DNA of 64,000 nucleotides. Source: an uncultured Corynebacterium sp. (lineage in GTDB: Bacteria; Actinomycetota; Actinomycetes; Mycobacteriales; Mycobacteriaceae). A program made the translations under genes and the position numbers. The DNA lies in the NCBI RefSeq assembly GCF_946222835.1, contig NZ_CAMIHD010000007.1, positions 1-64,000 of the forward strand, written 5' to 3'. The notes below the pieces were generated by a model, which did not search any database, was not told the DNA's origin, and was given only the letters and a program-made list of their open reading frames with translations. Below, one piece after another: positions 35,133-45,173 of the stretch (the stretch's first letter is position 1; every line of letters begins with the position of its first letter).

Positions 35133-36110
35133 TTATTTGTTTTTGCGCTGTTTCTTTGTGCGGTTGTCCTTCTTACGGGCACCCGGCTTAGGAGCGGAGG
35201 TGCGCTTGGCCTCAGCCTTAGCGGCTTCCTCCTCTTCTTCCTCGCGGTCCATCTTGGCATAGACAATGCGGGTTTGGAAGAAGGTCCAAACGGTATTGGC
35301 CATCATGTAAAACAGCAGACCAATTGGCCAGATGAAGCCGGAGAAAATCAGCATGGCCGGCATGACCCACAGCATCATCTTGGACATCATGGCCATTTGC
35401 TGTTGCATCATTTCCGCATTCTGGCCCTGCGGAGCTTGGGTTTTGCCAGCAGCACGACGCTTTTCTTGACGGTTCAAGCTCATGCGGGCATTGAAGTGGG
35501 TCATGACTGCAATGATGGCAATCATCGGAACGATGATTACTGCCGCCTGGCTAGTGGTCACGCCTTCTACAATCGGCGAATTCAAACGCAGATTGGTCAC
35601 CAGTGGTACATCAAAGATCTTGGCATCTAGGAATTGTTGAACCAGATCCGGCTTGAAGATGTAGTTCGCGGTATTGGCGTTTTCTTCAATAGACATCGGA
35701 TCGCCACTGGGGTGGCCAATACCACCGGCCACAGCGACGGTGCGGTCGAAAGAGCGCAGCACGTGGAACAAACCAACGAACATCGGAATCTGCGCAAAGA
35801 CTGGTAGGCAACCCGCCACCGGACGGACTCCGGATTCCTTGTAGACCTTCTGCATTCCCTGCGCGGCCTTGGTTTGGTCGTTGCCATACTTCGCCCGAAT
35901 TTCCTGCACCTTAGGCTGGATTTCCTGCATTTTGCGCGAAGAGCGAATCTGGCTGATGGTCGGCTTGACCATTAGCGCCTTAAGCGTCCAGGTCAGCAGC
36001 ACAATGGCCAGGATCCACGTAATGCCCCAGGATGGGTCCATTACGAGGGATAGCAGCCAGTGCCAGAACCATAAAACGGCCGAGATTGGCCAGTAAATGA
36101 AATTAAGCAC
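35133..36110 (-). CDS. yidC: Membrane protein insertase YidC
   Basis: The 325-residue insertase has five predicted spans. It shows the family segments YWPISAVLWFWHWLLS, GITWILAIVLLTWTLKALMVKP, the hydrophilic-groove loop and KYGNDQTKAAQGMQKVYKESGVRPVAGCLPVFAQIPMFVGLFHVL. The C-terminal 40 residues are strongly acidic then basic (REEEEEEAAKAEAKR to TKKQRKNK), as expected for ribosome contact. There is no large periplasmic domain, as in other Gram-positives. Confidence 0.93.
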   Translation of the reverse strand: MLNFIYWPISAVLWFWHWLLSLVMDPSWGITWILAIVLLTWTLKALMVKPTISQIRSSRKMQEIQPKVQEIRAKYGNDQTKAAQGMQKVYKESGVRPVAGCLPVFAQIPMFVGLFHVLRSFDRTVAVAGGIGHPSGDPMSIEENANTANYIFKPDLVQQFLDAKIFDVPLVTNLRLNSPIVEGVTTSQAAVIIVPMIAIIAVMTHFNARMSLNRQEKRRAAGKTQAPQGQNAEMMQQQMAMMSKMMLWVMPAMLIFSGFIWPIGLLFYMMANTVWTFFQTRIVYAKMDREEEEEEAAKAEAKRTSAPKPGARKKDNRTKKQRKNK

Positions 36111-36123
36111 GAGTGTTTAATCC

Positions 36124-36399
36124 TCAGTTGTTGTTGGTATCCGGGACTGGGTCAAACCCACCCGGATGCCAGGGACCACATTTGCAGACCCTAGCTATTG
36201 CCATCGCCGTACCCTTAAATGCGCCGTGTTTGGATAATGCTTCAAGGGCATAAGCACTGCATGTCGGTTCGAACCGACAGGTCGATACCATCTTAAGGCC
36301 AGAGACATGTTTTTGGTAGAAACGAACCACTTTTACCATTGGTTCGGCTAATCCTCTGGCCGGTGGAATTTCCTCCCCGCGGGAATTTAGATATCCCAT
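36124..36399 (-). CDS. yidD: Membrane protein insertion factor YidD
   Basis: This 91-residue protein has the UPF0161 motifs VRFYQKHVSGLK, CRFEPTCSAYALEAL and CNPWHPGG-like CGPWHPGGFDPVP. It helps YidC-dependent membrane insertion. It overlaps the rnpA stop by 13 bases and precedes yidC by 13. Confidence 0.92.
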   Translation of the reverse strand: MGYLNSRGEEIPPARGLAEPMVKVVRFYQKHVSGLKMVSTCRFEPTCSAYALEALSKHGAFKGTAMAIARVCKCGPWHPGGFDPVPDTNNN

Positions 36400-36749
36400 T
36401 GTTTGCGCAGCGCTTTGGCAAGATCGTTTTCTAGTTGCTCACTGCTGGCAGTAGCGCTGGCGGGAAGGGCACGGATGACGACGTCCACGCTGGCAGGCAG
36501 CTTAGGGACAAATGTCATGCACACATGCCGAAGCCGCCGGGAGGTGCGGTGGCGAACCACTGCATTCCCGACGGCTTTGGAAACAATCAACCCGAATCGC
36601 GGCCCAGAGGCCGCGATACCGGCTGCCTTGTCCGTACCTGCGTTATCGCGCGCATGCACGACGACCGTACGAGTGCCCGCCCGGCGGCTGCCCTTCATCG
36701 TGCGCCGAAATTGCACCGGCGACGTGAGCTTATGCTGGGCTGGAAGCAT
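36387..36749 (-). CDS. rnpA: Ribonuclease P protein component
   Basis: This 120-residue basic protein subunit of RNase P helps mature the 5' ends of tRNAs. LTSPVQFRRTMKGSRRAG, RFGLIVSKAVGNAVVRHRTSRRLRHV (the RNR-type motif with family-typical arginine spacing) and VDVVIRALPASA are present. It starts three bases after rpmH, in the near-universal rpmH-rnpA pair. Confidence 0.95.
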   Translation of the reverse strand: MLPAQHKLTSPVQFRRTMKGSRRAGTRTVVVHARDNAGTDKAAGIAASGPRFGLIVSKAVGNAVVRHRTSRRLRHVCMTFVPKLPASVDVVIRALPASATASSEQLENDLAKALRKQWDI

Positions 36750-36752
36750 AAC

Positions 36753-36896
36753 TTATGCAGTCAGCTTTGCGCGGCCCTTCTTGCGACGAGCTGCAACGAT
36801 TGCGCGACCTGCACGGGTGCTCATGCGGGTGCGGAAGCCGTGCTTACGAGCACGACGACGGTTGTTCGGCTGGAACGTGCGCTTACCCTTTGCCAC
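36753..36896 (-). CDS. rpmH: 50S ribosomal protein L34
   Basis: A GTG start gives a 47-residue protein, VAKGKRTFQPNNRRRARKHGF followed by RTRMSTRAGRAIVAARRKKGR, the full L34. The longer frame reaching 36971 is not used. It marks the left edge of the origin region. Confidence 0.96.
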   Translation of the reverse strand: MAKGKRTFQPNNRRRARKHGFRTRMSTRAGRAIVAARRKKGRAKLTA

Positions 36897-37566
36897 GTTA
36901 AATCTCCTTGAAGTTGTGCGTAGGCACACTACCGCTAGGCAGTGGTGCACCCACTGATGAATAGATTCCATGAACCTGACGCATCACAGTCTCTCCGGTA
37001 CACAGCGAGCCGACGGGCCCAGCTAGTGCGAGGTGACGCTGTCACTTTCACGCGCAACTCTTTGTTGCAATAGACCATGCCAGATTACGTGATTTCTGCC
37101 GCTGGAAACAAATCGACACCCGGGTACACCCGAAATTACATAAATGTTTTTTCTTGCAGCTAGAAGGCCAGATTCTAGGCCCTTACTGCACCTAATCCGC
37201 CGCACCGGAAGGTCCACCCCAACCCGCGCTCGGGTGGTGAATTTTTCTCGCTAGACACACCTGCCATTTCGGCGGTACAACAGAAGAATCAAATTCCACA
37301 GCCGAACCGGCCATGTGGATAACTCTAAATCAACACTCGAGACTTTTGCAGTTCCCGCAGCGTATGGCTATAAACTGGCCAATTGAGAGTTATCCACAGC
37401 CATGAACTAAGCTGTGAATAACTATTTCATCCACACCTGTGGATAACTCTGTGGAGATCGAGGTGACTCGATAAAAACCAATGTGAAAACCACAGTGGAA
37501 TCCGCGGTGAAAATTGTTATTCAATGTCCACCCGTCCCCGACTAAATTCCACAAAGGTAGCCTGTT
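36897..37566. other. oriC: oriC region, rpmH-dnaA side, with DnaA boxes
   Basis: This 670-base gap has three perfect DnaA boxes: TGTGGATAA at 37314-37322, TTATCCACA at 37390-37398 and TGTGGATAA at 37438-37446. Two one-mismatch boxes are at 37413-37421 and 37428-37436. They cluster in the last 260 bases before dnaA, where they probably also autoregulate it. Promoters for rpmH and dnaA must lie here. No gene is seen. Confidence 0.85.
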
Positions 37567-39204
37567 GTGACTGACCCACAAGCGAACCTGCATGCCGTTT
37601 GGCGCGCGGTCGTTGATGACCTGCTCGCACAATCCGAGCAACCCAATTCCGAGGTCCCCAGTTTTTCGCACTCACAGCGCCTTTACCTCCAACTGGTTCG
37701 CCCCATCATGATGGTCGAAGGCTACACCCTCGTTGCCGCCGAGAACCTAGATGCCAAAAATGTGGTCGAAAATGAGTTGGGCGAGCACATTGCCAAGGCA
37801 TTAACCCGCCACCTAGGCCGACCGTGTTCCTTTGCGGTTACCCTTGCCACCCCGCAAGAGCCACAGCCGCCGGCCGCGGACCCTGCACCACAGCCAACAC
37901 CCCCTCAACAACAGCAACCGCCTCAAGCGCAACCGCCGCAGAACACGGAATCTACCCAGAACTACATTCCGCGCCCGCAGCAAACGGATGCCGCTGCACA
38001 GCAGGCCCCTTCCCAGAACAATTGGCAGTCGAGTCACGCCCCTGCAAGCCTGGATGAGCTGGCCCAGCACTATAACCAACAGCAGGCGCAGTCCGCGGGA
38101 AACTTCACCGAAGCTAGCTCTAATTCCGCTCGCATCCCGCGCGAGGCTCCGGCGCACGATCCCAATCGTGAAACTTCACTGAATCCGAAGCACACCTTCG
38201 ATAGCTTCGTGATCGGTTCTTCGAATCGTTTTGCCAATGGTGCAGCCGTTGCTGTGGCCGAGAATCCCGCGCGTGCCTACAACCCACTCTTTATCTGGGG
38301 CGGCTCTGGACTAGGTAAAACACACCTTTTGCACGCCGCCGGCAATTACGCCCAGGTACTGCATCCGGGCCTGCGGGTGAAATATGTGTCTTCGGAAGAA
38401 TTCACGAATGACTACATAAATTCCTTGCGCGATGACCGCCAGGAATCATTCAAACGCCGCTACCGCAATCTCGACATTTTGATGGTCGATGACATCCAGT
38501 TCTTGGAGGGCAAGGAATCCACTCAGGAAGAGTTTTTCCATACCTTCAATGCGCTCCACCAAGCCAATAAGCAGATCATTTTGTCTTCGGACCGCCCGCC
38601 AAAGCAGCTCACCACGCTGGAGGATCGCCTCCGCACCCGCTTTGAAGGCGGTCTGATCACCGATATTCAGCCGCCAGATCTAGAAACGCGTATCGCGATC
38701 TTGATGAAGAAGGCGGCCAATGATGGCACCGAGGTAGATCGCTCCGTACTTGAGCTCATTGCCTCGCGCTTCGAATCTTCCATTCGCGAACTCGAAGGCG
38801 CACTCATCCGTGTTTCGGCCTATTCTTCCTTGGTCAATGAGCCAATCAATGTGGAGATGGCTGAAATCGCATTGCGCGATTTGGCCCCTGATTCCGCCGA
38901 TCGGCAGATCACCGCTACCTCGATCATGGAGGTCACGGCAGAGTTCTTCGATATCGATGTAGAAACTCTGCGCGGCGCCGGCAAGAAGCGCGCGGTAGCG
39001 CATGCTCGCCAGTTGGCTATGTATCTATGCCGCGAACTTACAGAGCTATCCCTTCCTAAGATCGGTGAGCAGTTCGGCGGCAAGGACCACACCACCGTTA
39101 TTTATGCAGATCGCAAGATCCGCAAAGAGATGACTGAAAAGCGCAACACCTACGACGAAATCCAGGCGCTTACCCAGCGCATCAAGAATCGCGGTCGCGC
39201 CTAA
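37567..39204 (+). CDS. dnaA: Chromosomal replication initiator DnaA
   Basis: The 545-residue initiator has an N-terminal DnaB/DciA-contact domain. A Pro/Gln-rich linker of about 100 residues (95-195) comes next. The AAA+ domain starts at HTFDSFVIGSSNRFA, with Walker A GGSGLGKTHLLHA (about 246) and Walker B DILMVDDIQFLEGKE. The helix-turn-helix domain ends with the DnaA signature GKDHTTVIYADRKI. A GTG start at 37567 fits the family. DnaA boxes flank it on both sides. Confidence 0.97.
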   Translation: MTDPQANLHAVWRAVVDDLLAQSEQPNSEVPSFSHSQRLYLQLVRPIMMVEGYTLVAAENLDAKNVVENELGEHIAKALTRHLGRPCSFAVTLATPQEPQPPAADPAPQPTPPQQQQPPQAQPPQNTESTQNYIPRPQQTDAAAQQAPSQNNWQSSHAPASLDELAQHYNQQQAQSAGNFTEASSNSARIPREAPAHDPNRETSLNPKHTFDSFVIGSSNRFANGAAVAVAENPARAYNPLFIWGGSGLGKTHLLHAAGNYAQVLHPGLRVKYVSSEEFTNDYINSLRDDRQESFKRRYRNLDILMVDDIQFLEGKESTQEEFFHTFNALHQANKQIILSSDRPPKQLTTLEDRLRTRFEGGLITDIQPPDLETRIAILMKKAANDGTEVDRSVLELIASRFESSIRELEGALIRVSAYSSLVNEPINVEMAEIALRDLAPDSADRQITATSIMEVTAEFFDIDVETLRGAGKKRAVAHARQLAMYLCRELTELSLPKIGEQFGGKDHTTVIYADRKIRKEMTEKRNTYDEIQALTQRIKNRGRA

Positions 39205-39934
39205 TTCTCGCCGCACTACTTCAACGCCTTCCTTATTTAAAGGAGGGCGTTTTAGTTTTCCCTTTAGACTTCCCGGTTCCACCGCCTCCACGTGGAGCTG
39301 AAGCCAGAACTACAAGACTGGAAATCCGCCACGGAAGCCGAATGGGAAGCTAAACCGAACCTCCGCGCATCCGCTACACACCGTTGTAATTCCACAAAGA
39401 AATCGAAACCTCTCCCAAAAGTAAGCGTTTAACTGGGAAAAGAGTTATCCACAGTGTTTTTCACACCTGTGTAATTTCATCTTTGTAATTCATAGATCTT
39501 GCTCACAGTTTTAAATTCCACAGGCCCTATGCTGGGAGATCCGCCCTGTGATCAGCACTGTGTGTAGATCGGTGATCAAATGACAAAACCTGTGGATAAA
39601 ACGGCGATCCCACTGGTTGTCCACAATTCGCCCCGATTGATCACAGCAAGATCACAAGATTTGGCACACCCCAGATCCGTGCCGTGAACTTGTCATTTAC
39701 CAAGTTACCCACAGATCCCACAGCGCTTATTACTACTACTAAATTATTTCTCTGATCTACATAGAAGAAAGAGGGTGTGTGGAATTCGACCCGGCCTGCC
39801 TCCAACTAGGCGCGAATCGAACGAGCAAAGATGGAATTACATGTTGTGGCGCACCGTGCCCGATGCGGTAAGTTGGAAGCCAGTCTTTTGTAAGTAACAA
39901 TTTTCCTACTTGCCCTAGAGGAGCTCTTCGCACC
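39205..39934. other. oriC: oriC region, dnaA-dnaN side, with DnaA boxes and AT-rich stretch
   Basis: This 730-base gap has perfect boxes TTATCCACA (39445-39453) and TGTGGATAA (39591-39599). One-mismatch boxes are TTGTCCACA (39617-39625) and TTACCCACA (39705-39713). Several GTGATCA/TGATCAC elements lie at 39546-39655, and an AT-rich run TTATTACTACTACTAAATTATTT at 39728-39750 could be the unwinding element. In mycobacteria the functional origin is in this same gap. No gene is seen. Confidence 0.8.
39223..39260 (+). terminator. Terminator after dnaA
   Basis: AACGCCTTCCTT pairs with AAGGAGGGCGTT (one G-U pair) around a five-base loop, followed by TTAGTTTT. Confidence 0.88.
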
Positions 39935-41116
39935 ATGGATGAAGCCGTGTCATTTCGCGTTGCCAAAGATGACCTTGCCAACGCCGTAGCGTGGGTTGCT
40001 CGCAGCCTGCCCTCCAAGGTCACCCAGCCCGTGCTGCGCGCGATGCTGATCACCGCGGATGACAATGGTCTTGAGTTCACCGGCTTCGATTACGAGGTCT
40101 CTACCCGCGTCCGCATCGCCGGCATGGTGGATGAACCCGGACAAATCGCGGTAGCTGGCAAGCTTCTTTCCGATATCGTCGCTTCTTTGCCAAACAAGGA
40201 AGTAGAGATCTCCCAGGTAGATTCCAAGGCCCTGGTTACTTGTGGTTCTTCCCGCTTTGAACTGCCGCTAATCCCCCTGGATGATTACCCACAGCTTCCG
40301 GTCCTGCCGGAGGTTACCGGCACCATTCAGCCACAACTGTTCGTCGAGGCCATCCACCAGGTTGCTGCTGCGGCCGGCAAGGACGATACCCTGCCCATGC
40401 TCACCGGTGTGCACATGGATATCCATGGCAAAGACATCGAAATGACGGCAACGGACCGCTTCCGCCTGGCCATGCGCACCTTGGAATGGGAGCCGAAGTC
40501 CCCAGATGTCGAAGCCAAGCTCCTGGTACCTGCTAAGACCCTGCAGGAAACCGGCCGTTCCTTGGATCCTCATCTCAACATTCCAGTGGAGATCGCCGTG
40601 GGCACCGATGACAATATTGGTGCCGATGGCCTCTTTGGCCTGCACGCGGATAATCGTGAAACTACCACGCGCATGCTGGATGCAGATTTTCCCAATGTGC
40701 AGCCGCTGCTGCCGAAGAACCACACCAATATTGCTTCCATTGAGGTGGCACCGCTGCAGGAAGCGATTCGCCGCGTTTCTTTGCTGACGGACCGCAACGC
40801 GCAGATCCGGATGGAATTCGCTGATGGTCAGGTAACCCTTTCCGCTGGTGCGGATGCTGGTAACGCCACCGAGACCTTGCCGTGCGCTTTCCACGGTCGC
40901 GATGAGTTTCTCATTGCCTTCAATCCGGGTTACCTGAAAGATGGCTTGGCTGTCATCAACACCGACCGCGTGGTCTTTGGCTTTACCGAGTCTTCTCGCC
41001 CGGCGATTATGATCCCAGAACCGGAAGAGCTGCCTGAGGCCGATGAGGATGGCAACTTCCCCACGCCGGAAACTAACTTCACCTACCTGCTCATGCCGGT
41101 TCGCCTGCCGGGCTAA
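39935..41116 (+). CDS. dnaN: DNA polymerase III sliding clamp (beta)
   Basis: The 393-residue clamp has the three repeated clamp domains. Recognisable segments are VTQPVLRAMLITADD, VAGKLLSDIVASLPNKEVEI, MLTGVHMDIHGKDIEMTATDRFRLAMR and the C-terminal FTYLLMPVRLPG. The stop overlaps the recF start (TAATG), so the two are coupled. Confidence 0.96.
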   Translation: MDEAVSFRVAKDDLANAVAWVARSLPSKVTQPVLRAMLITADDNGLEFTGFDYEVSTRVRIAGMVDEPGQIAVAGKLLSDIVASLPNKEVEISQVDSKALVTCGSSRFELPLIPLDDYPQLPVLPEVTGTIQPQLFVEAIHQVAAAAGKDDTLPMLTGVHMDIHGKDIEMTATDRFRLAMRTLEWEPKSPDVEAKLLVPAKTLQETGRSLDPHLNIPVEIAVGTDDNIGADGLFGLHADNRETTTRMLDADFPNVQPLLPKNHTNIASIEVAPLQEAIRRVSLLTDRNAQIRMEFADGQVTLSAGADAGNATETLPCAFHGRDEFLIAFNPGYLKDGLAVINTDRVVFGFTESSRPAIMIPEPEELPEADEDGNFPTPETNFTYLLMPVRLPG

Positions 41117-42315
41117 TGTACGTCAGGGATCTCGATGTTCGGGATTTTCGCTCATGGCCCGAACTTAATGTGCAGCTAGGGCCGGGGATCACCCTTTTTG
41201 TCGGGCGCAATGGCTTTGGCAAGACCAATATCGTCGAGGCCATTGGCTATACTGCCCATCTTTCTTCCCATCGCGTATCCCACGATGCACCGTTGGTGCG
41301 TCAGGGGGCAGATAGTGCGCGGGTGTCCATTACCGCGGTGAATCAAGGCCGCGAGCTCACCACGCATTTGCTGATTAAGCCCCACGCGGCCAATCAAGCG
41401 CAGATCAATCGCACGCGCCTGCGCAGCCCCCGTGAGCTGCTGGGCGTGGTAAAAACTGTGCTCTTTTCCCCGGAGGATTTGGCCTTGGTGCGCGGGGAGC
41501 CAGCTGGGCGCCGCGCCTACCTCGATAGCATCATTGCCTCACGGACTCCGCGCCTAGCAGGCGTGAAGGCTGACTACGATAAGGTGCTCAAGCAGCGCAA
41601 TGCCTTGCTGAAATCAGCCTCCAGCAGCCTGCGCCGTGGCTATTCCGATAGCGATGGTGCCGCGGCACTGGCTACCTTGGATACCTGGGATGCGCAGTTA
41701 GCCCGCCTCGGAGCCCAGGTAATCGGCGCGCGCCTTGCGCTTGTCGACGCCCTTTTAGACCACATCCCCGCCGCCTATTCCGGTCTAGCGCCAGAATCGC
41801 GGCCGGCGCAGGTGGAGTATAAATCCACGATCGACACCGCGGACCGAGAGGTGCTCGAGGCAGTGATGCTTACCGAATTGGCGAACGTTCGGCAACGCGA
41901 AATCGAACGCGGCATTTCCCTCGTGGGCCCACATCGCGACGATCTGGTACTCAATCTGGGTGATCAGCCGGCCAAGGGCTTTGCCAGCCATGGCGAGACG
42001 TGGTCCTATGCCATCGCGCTGCGTCTAGCGGAGTTTAATCTCCTGCGCCAGGAGGGAGGGTCGGATCCGGTGCTCATCTTGGATGATGTTTTTGCCGAGT
42101 TGGACGCCAAGCGCCGCAAGCAGCTCGTCCACCTTGCCGCCGAGGCCGAGCAGGTGCTCATCACCGCGGCGGTAGATGAGGATCTACCAGGAAATTTGGA
42201 GCCCATCGTGCGCTACCGCGTGAGCGTGGAAGATACCGATGCCGGGCGCATTTCCAAGCTCAACGCTGGGGGTGCTGGTGCGGACGCTGCTGAGGAAGGT
42301 GAGGGAAGTGAGTGA
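41116..42315 (+). CDS. recF: DNA replication and repair protein RecF
   Basis: The 399-residue SMC-like ATPase loads RecA on gapped DNA. It has a Walker A GRNGFGKTN near residue 32, the RRAYLDSIIAS segment, the signature-like GPHRDDLVLNL and ASHGETWSYAIALRLAEFNLL, and Walker B VLILDDVFAELD. The C-terminus adds a Gly/Ala/Glu-rich tail. Confidence 0.95.
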   Translation: MYVRDLDVRDFRSWPELNVQLGPGITLFVGRNGFGKTNIVEAIGYTAHLSSHRVSHDAPLVRQGADSARVSITAVNQGRELTTHLLIKPHAANQAQINRTRLRSPRELLGVVKTVLFSPEDLALVRGEPAGRRAYLDSIIASRTPRLAGVKADYDKVLKQRNALLKSASSSLRRGYSDSDGAAALATLDTWDAQLARLGAQVIGARLALVDALLDHIPAAYSGLAPESRPAQVEYKSTIDTADREVLEAVMLTELANVRQREIERGISLVGPHRDDLVLNLGDQPAKGFASHGETWSYAIALRLAEFNLLRQEGGSDPVLILDDVFAELDAKRRKQLVHLAAEAEQVLITAAVDEDLPGNLEPIVRYRVSVEDTDAGRISKLNAGGAGADAAEEGEGSE

Positions 42316-42877
42316 GGTAGAAGGGGGCGTCGGCAAGCAGCGCATTGATCCTGTCACCCAGTACTTTAAGCTGGTCCGCTCCACCTCCAAGAACCCGCCG
42401 AAGCTAACCCGTCCTGTGCCGAAGATGCCGGTGCCCTCTCTGGAGAAGGCACAAAAGCAGGGGTATATGGGCTATCAACGGGGTATTCCCACAGGACCGG
42501 ATGGCAGGAAGAAACGGCGCACGCTGGCGGTGCCGAGCCTGGGAGCCCAAATCAGCCGCGAGGTAGTCAATCGCGGCTGGGAGCATGACCTGGCCAATGG
42601 CTGGGTGATGGGGAATTGGAAAAATCTCGTGGGCGAGCGCATCGCCGCCCATACGCAGCCGCAAAGGATTAAGGACAAGGTTGTCTATGTGTCCTGCGAT
42701 AACTCCACCTGGGCTACGGAACTGCGCTATCTGCAGCGCCAAATCCTGCGGAAAATCTCTGACCGCCTAGGGCCGGATGTCATCGTTGAGCTGCGAATTC
42801 ATGGCCCTAAGCAAAGGCGCAACTATGAGGGGCGGCAGTGGGTGAGACCACAAGGATCGCAAGATACGTATGGCTAA
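42308..42877 (+). CDS. dciA: DciA-type (DUF721) replicative helicase loader
   Basis: This 189-residue protein is in the Rv0004 position. Its C-terminal half is the DUF721 domain (WKNLVGERIAAHTQPQRIKDKVVYVSCDNSTWATELRYLQRQILRKI), which helps load DnaB at origins in bacteria without DnaC or DnaI. The N-terminal half is basic and unstructured. The GTG at 42308 overlaps the recF stop by eight bases; the longer frame is rejected as it lies in recF coding sequence. Confidence 0.88.
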   Translation: MSEVEGGVGKQRIDPVTQYFKLVRSTSKNPPKLTRPVPKMPVPSLEKAQKQGYMGYQRGIPTGPDGRKKRRTLAVPSLGAQISREVVNRGWEHDLANGWVMGNWKNLVGERIAAHTQPQRIKDKVVYVSCDNSTWATELRYLQRQILRKISDRLGPDVIVELRIHGPKQRRNYEGRQWVRPQGSQDTYG

Positions 42878-43034
42878 TAGGTTGCAGTTGGAGCCGACCT
42901 TGAAATTCTAAATAACCTCAGAGCGCGCCAGATTCCTATCTCTCACGGGTGTGGGGTGTCTTTCAGTAGGGGGTATCCGTGTAGAATAGTCAGGGTCTTA
43001 GAATTAGCTATAGCCAAAAGGAGAGCACGAATCC

Positions 43035-45104
43035 GTGGCTGAAGAACACGCATATGATGCCGGGTCAATTACGATCCTGGAGGGCCTCGAGGCCGTCCGT
43101 AAGCGCCCCGGCATGTACATTGGTTCAACCGGTTCGCGCGGCCTGCACCACCTCATTTGGGAGATCGTTGATAACTCCGTCGATGAGGCTATGGCCGGCT
43201 ACGCCGATAAGGTTACCGTCAAGCTGCTAGAAGATGGCGGCGTCGAGGTCATCGATAATGGCCGTGGTATCCCGGTAGAAATGCACGCCTCCGGCGCACC
43301 TACCGTCCAAGTGGTCATGACCCAGCTGCACGCCGGCGGTAAATTCGACTCCGACTCCTACGCCGTTTCCGGCGGCCTGCACGGCGTCGGTATTTCCGTG
43401 GTGAACGCGCTATCTACCCGCGTAGAGGCGGAAATCAAGCGCGATGGCAAGCACTGGTACCAAAACTTCCACAACGCCATCCCGGACGAGTTGATTGAAG
43501 GCGGCAATGCCCGCGGTACGGGCACCAAGATCCGTTTCTGGGCGGATCCGGAAGTCTTCGAAACTACCGAGTACGATTACGACACCATCGCCCGCCGCCT
43601 GCAGGAAATGGCCTTCTTGAATAAGGGCCTATCCATTGAGCTCGTCGATGAGCGCGTCACCGAAGAACAGATCGAGCTGGAAGAAATCGCCGATGCAGAA
43701 TCTGGCGAGACCAATGCGGATGAAACCTCTTTCGATGATGGTCCAGACGCTGGCGATACTTTCAACGAAGAATCCGGCGATGCAAAGGAAGCTGCGGCGG
43801 AAAAGAAGCGCCGCAAGAAAGTCACCTTCCACTATCCAGAGGGCTTGACCGACTACGTCAAGTACCTCAATAAGTCCAAGACTGCGATCCACCCGACCAT
43901 CGTTTCTTTCGAGGCCAAGGGCGAAGATCATGAGGTGGAAGTAGCACTGCAGTGGAACCAAGGCTATAAGCAGTCCGTTCACACTTTTGCTAATACCATC
44001 AATACCCACGAGGGCGGCACGCACGAAGAAGGCTTCCGCGCGGCCCTAACCTCCCTGATGAACCGCTATGCCAAGGAGCATAAGCTCATCAAGGAAAAGG
44101 ACGGCAACCTTTCTGGCGATGACTGCCGCGAGGGCTTGGCCGCCGTTATCTCGGTCAAGGTGGGAGATCCACAGTTCGAAGGTCAGACCAAGACCAAGTT
44201 GGGCAATTCCGAGATTAAGGGCTTTGTCCAGCGTGCGGTCAACGAACACGTTAATGACTGGTTCGATGCCAACCCGGCGGAGGCTAAGGCCATTATCAAT
44301 AAGGCCGTTTCCTCCGCGCATGCTCGCATGGCTGCCCGCAAGGCCCGCGAGATGGTGCGCCGCAAGTCCGCCACCGACCTTGGTGGTCTGCCGGGCAAGC
44401 TCGCGGATTGCCGCTCCAAGGACCCGAAGATTTCCGAGCTCTACATCGTGGAGGGTGACTCCGCAGGCGGTTCCGCTAAGGGCGGACGCGATTCCATGTT
44501 CCAGGCCATCTTGCCACTGCGCGGCAAGATCCTGAACGTGGAGAAAGCCCGCATGGATAAGGTCCTCAAGAATGCCGAGGTCCAGGCGATTATTACCGCA
44601 CTGGGTACCGGCATCCACGAGGAATTCGACATCAAGAAGCTGCGCTACGACAAGATCGTGCTTATGGCCGATGCCGACGTCGACGGCCAGCACATTGCCA
44701 CGCTGCTTTTGACCCTGCTCTTCCGCTTCATGCCCCAGTTGGTTGAGGACGGGCACGTGTACCTGGCTAACCCGCCGCTGTATAAGCTCAAGTGGTCCAA
44801 GGGTACTCCGGGCTATGCCTTTTCCGACGACGAGCGCGATAAGCTGCTGGCCGAGGGCCTGGAACAGAACCGTAAGATCAACAAGGATGACGGCATCCAG
44901 CGCTACAAGGGTCTGGGCGAGATGAACGCCGCCGAGTTGTGGGAGACCACGCTCGACCCGAGCACCCGCATCCTGCGCCGCGTGGATCTGGAAGACGCAC
45001 AGCGTGCCGATGAGCTCTTCTCCATCCTCATGGGTGACGATGTCTCGGCCCGCCGCTCCTTCATTACCCGCCGCGCAAAGGATGTTCGCTTCTTGGATAT
45101 TTAA
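43035..45104 (+). CDS. gyrB: DNA gyrase subunit B
   Basis: The 689-residue ATPase subunit has the GHKL site (EIVDNSVDEAMAGYA, VIDNGRGIPVEMH, GGLHGVGISVVNALS), the transducer and the TOPRIM domain (YIVEGDSAGGSAKGGRDS, PLRGKILNVEKA, MADADVDGQHIATLLL). Between about 217 and 262 a long acidic insert followed by KKRRKK departs from shorter orthologues and is typical of corynebacteria. The GTG start follows AAAAGGAG. A likely -10 box TAGAAT is at 42982-42987. Confidence 0.97.
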   Translation: MAEEHAYDAGSITILEGLEAVRKRPGMYIGSTGSRGLHHLIWEIVDNSVDEAMAGYADKVTVKLLEDGGVEVIDNGRGIPVEMHASGAPTVQVVMTQLHAGGKFDSDSYAVSGGLHGVGISVVNALSTRVEAEIKRDGKHWYQNFHNAIPDELIEGGNARGTGTKIRFWADPEVFETTEYDYDTIARRLQEMAFLNKGLSIELVDERVTEEQIELEEIADAESGETNADETSFDDGPDAGDTFNEESGDAKEAAAEKKRRKKVTFHYPEGLTDYVKYLNKSKTAIHPTIVSFEAKGEDHEVEVALQWNQGYKQSVHTFANTINTHEGGTHEEGFRAALTSLMNRYAKEHKLIKEKDGNLSGDDCREGLAAVISVKVGDPQFEGQTKTKLGNSEIKGFVQRAVNEHVNDWFDANPAEAKAIINKAVSSAHARMAARKAREMVRRKSATDLGGLPGKLADCRSKDPKISELYIVEGDSAGGSAKGGRDSMFQAILPLRGKILNVEKARMDKVLKNAEVQAIITALGTGIHEEFDIKKLRYDKIVLMADADVDGQHIATLLLTLLFRFMPQLVEDGHVYLANPPLYKLKWSKGTPGYAFSDDERDKLLAEGLEQNRKINKDDGIQRYKGLGEMNAAELWETTLDPSTRILRRVDLEDAQRADELFSILMGDDVSARRSFITRRAKDVRFLDI

Positions 45105-45114
45105 AGCGCAGCAT

Positions 45115-45150
45115 AAAGCCCACCGTGGAATTCCCGCGGTGGGCTTTAAT
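45115..45150 (+). terminator. Terminator after gyrB
   Basis: AAAGCCCACCG pairs with CGGTGGGCTTT, followed by AATTG. It separates gyrB from the convergent MFS gene and can act on both strands. Confidence 0.88.
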
Positions 45151-45173
45151 TGTGGCGTCGTAAAGCGCTAGCT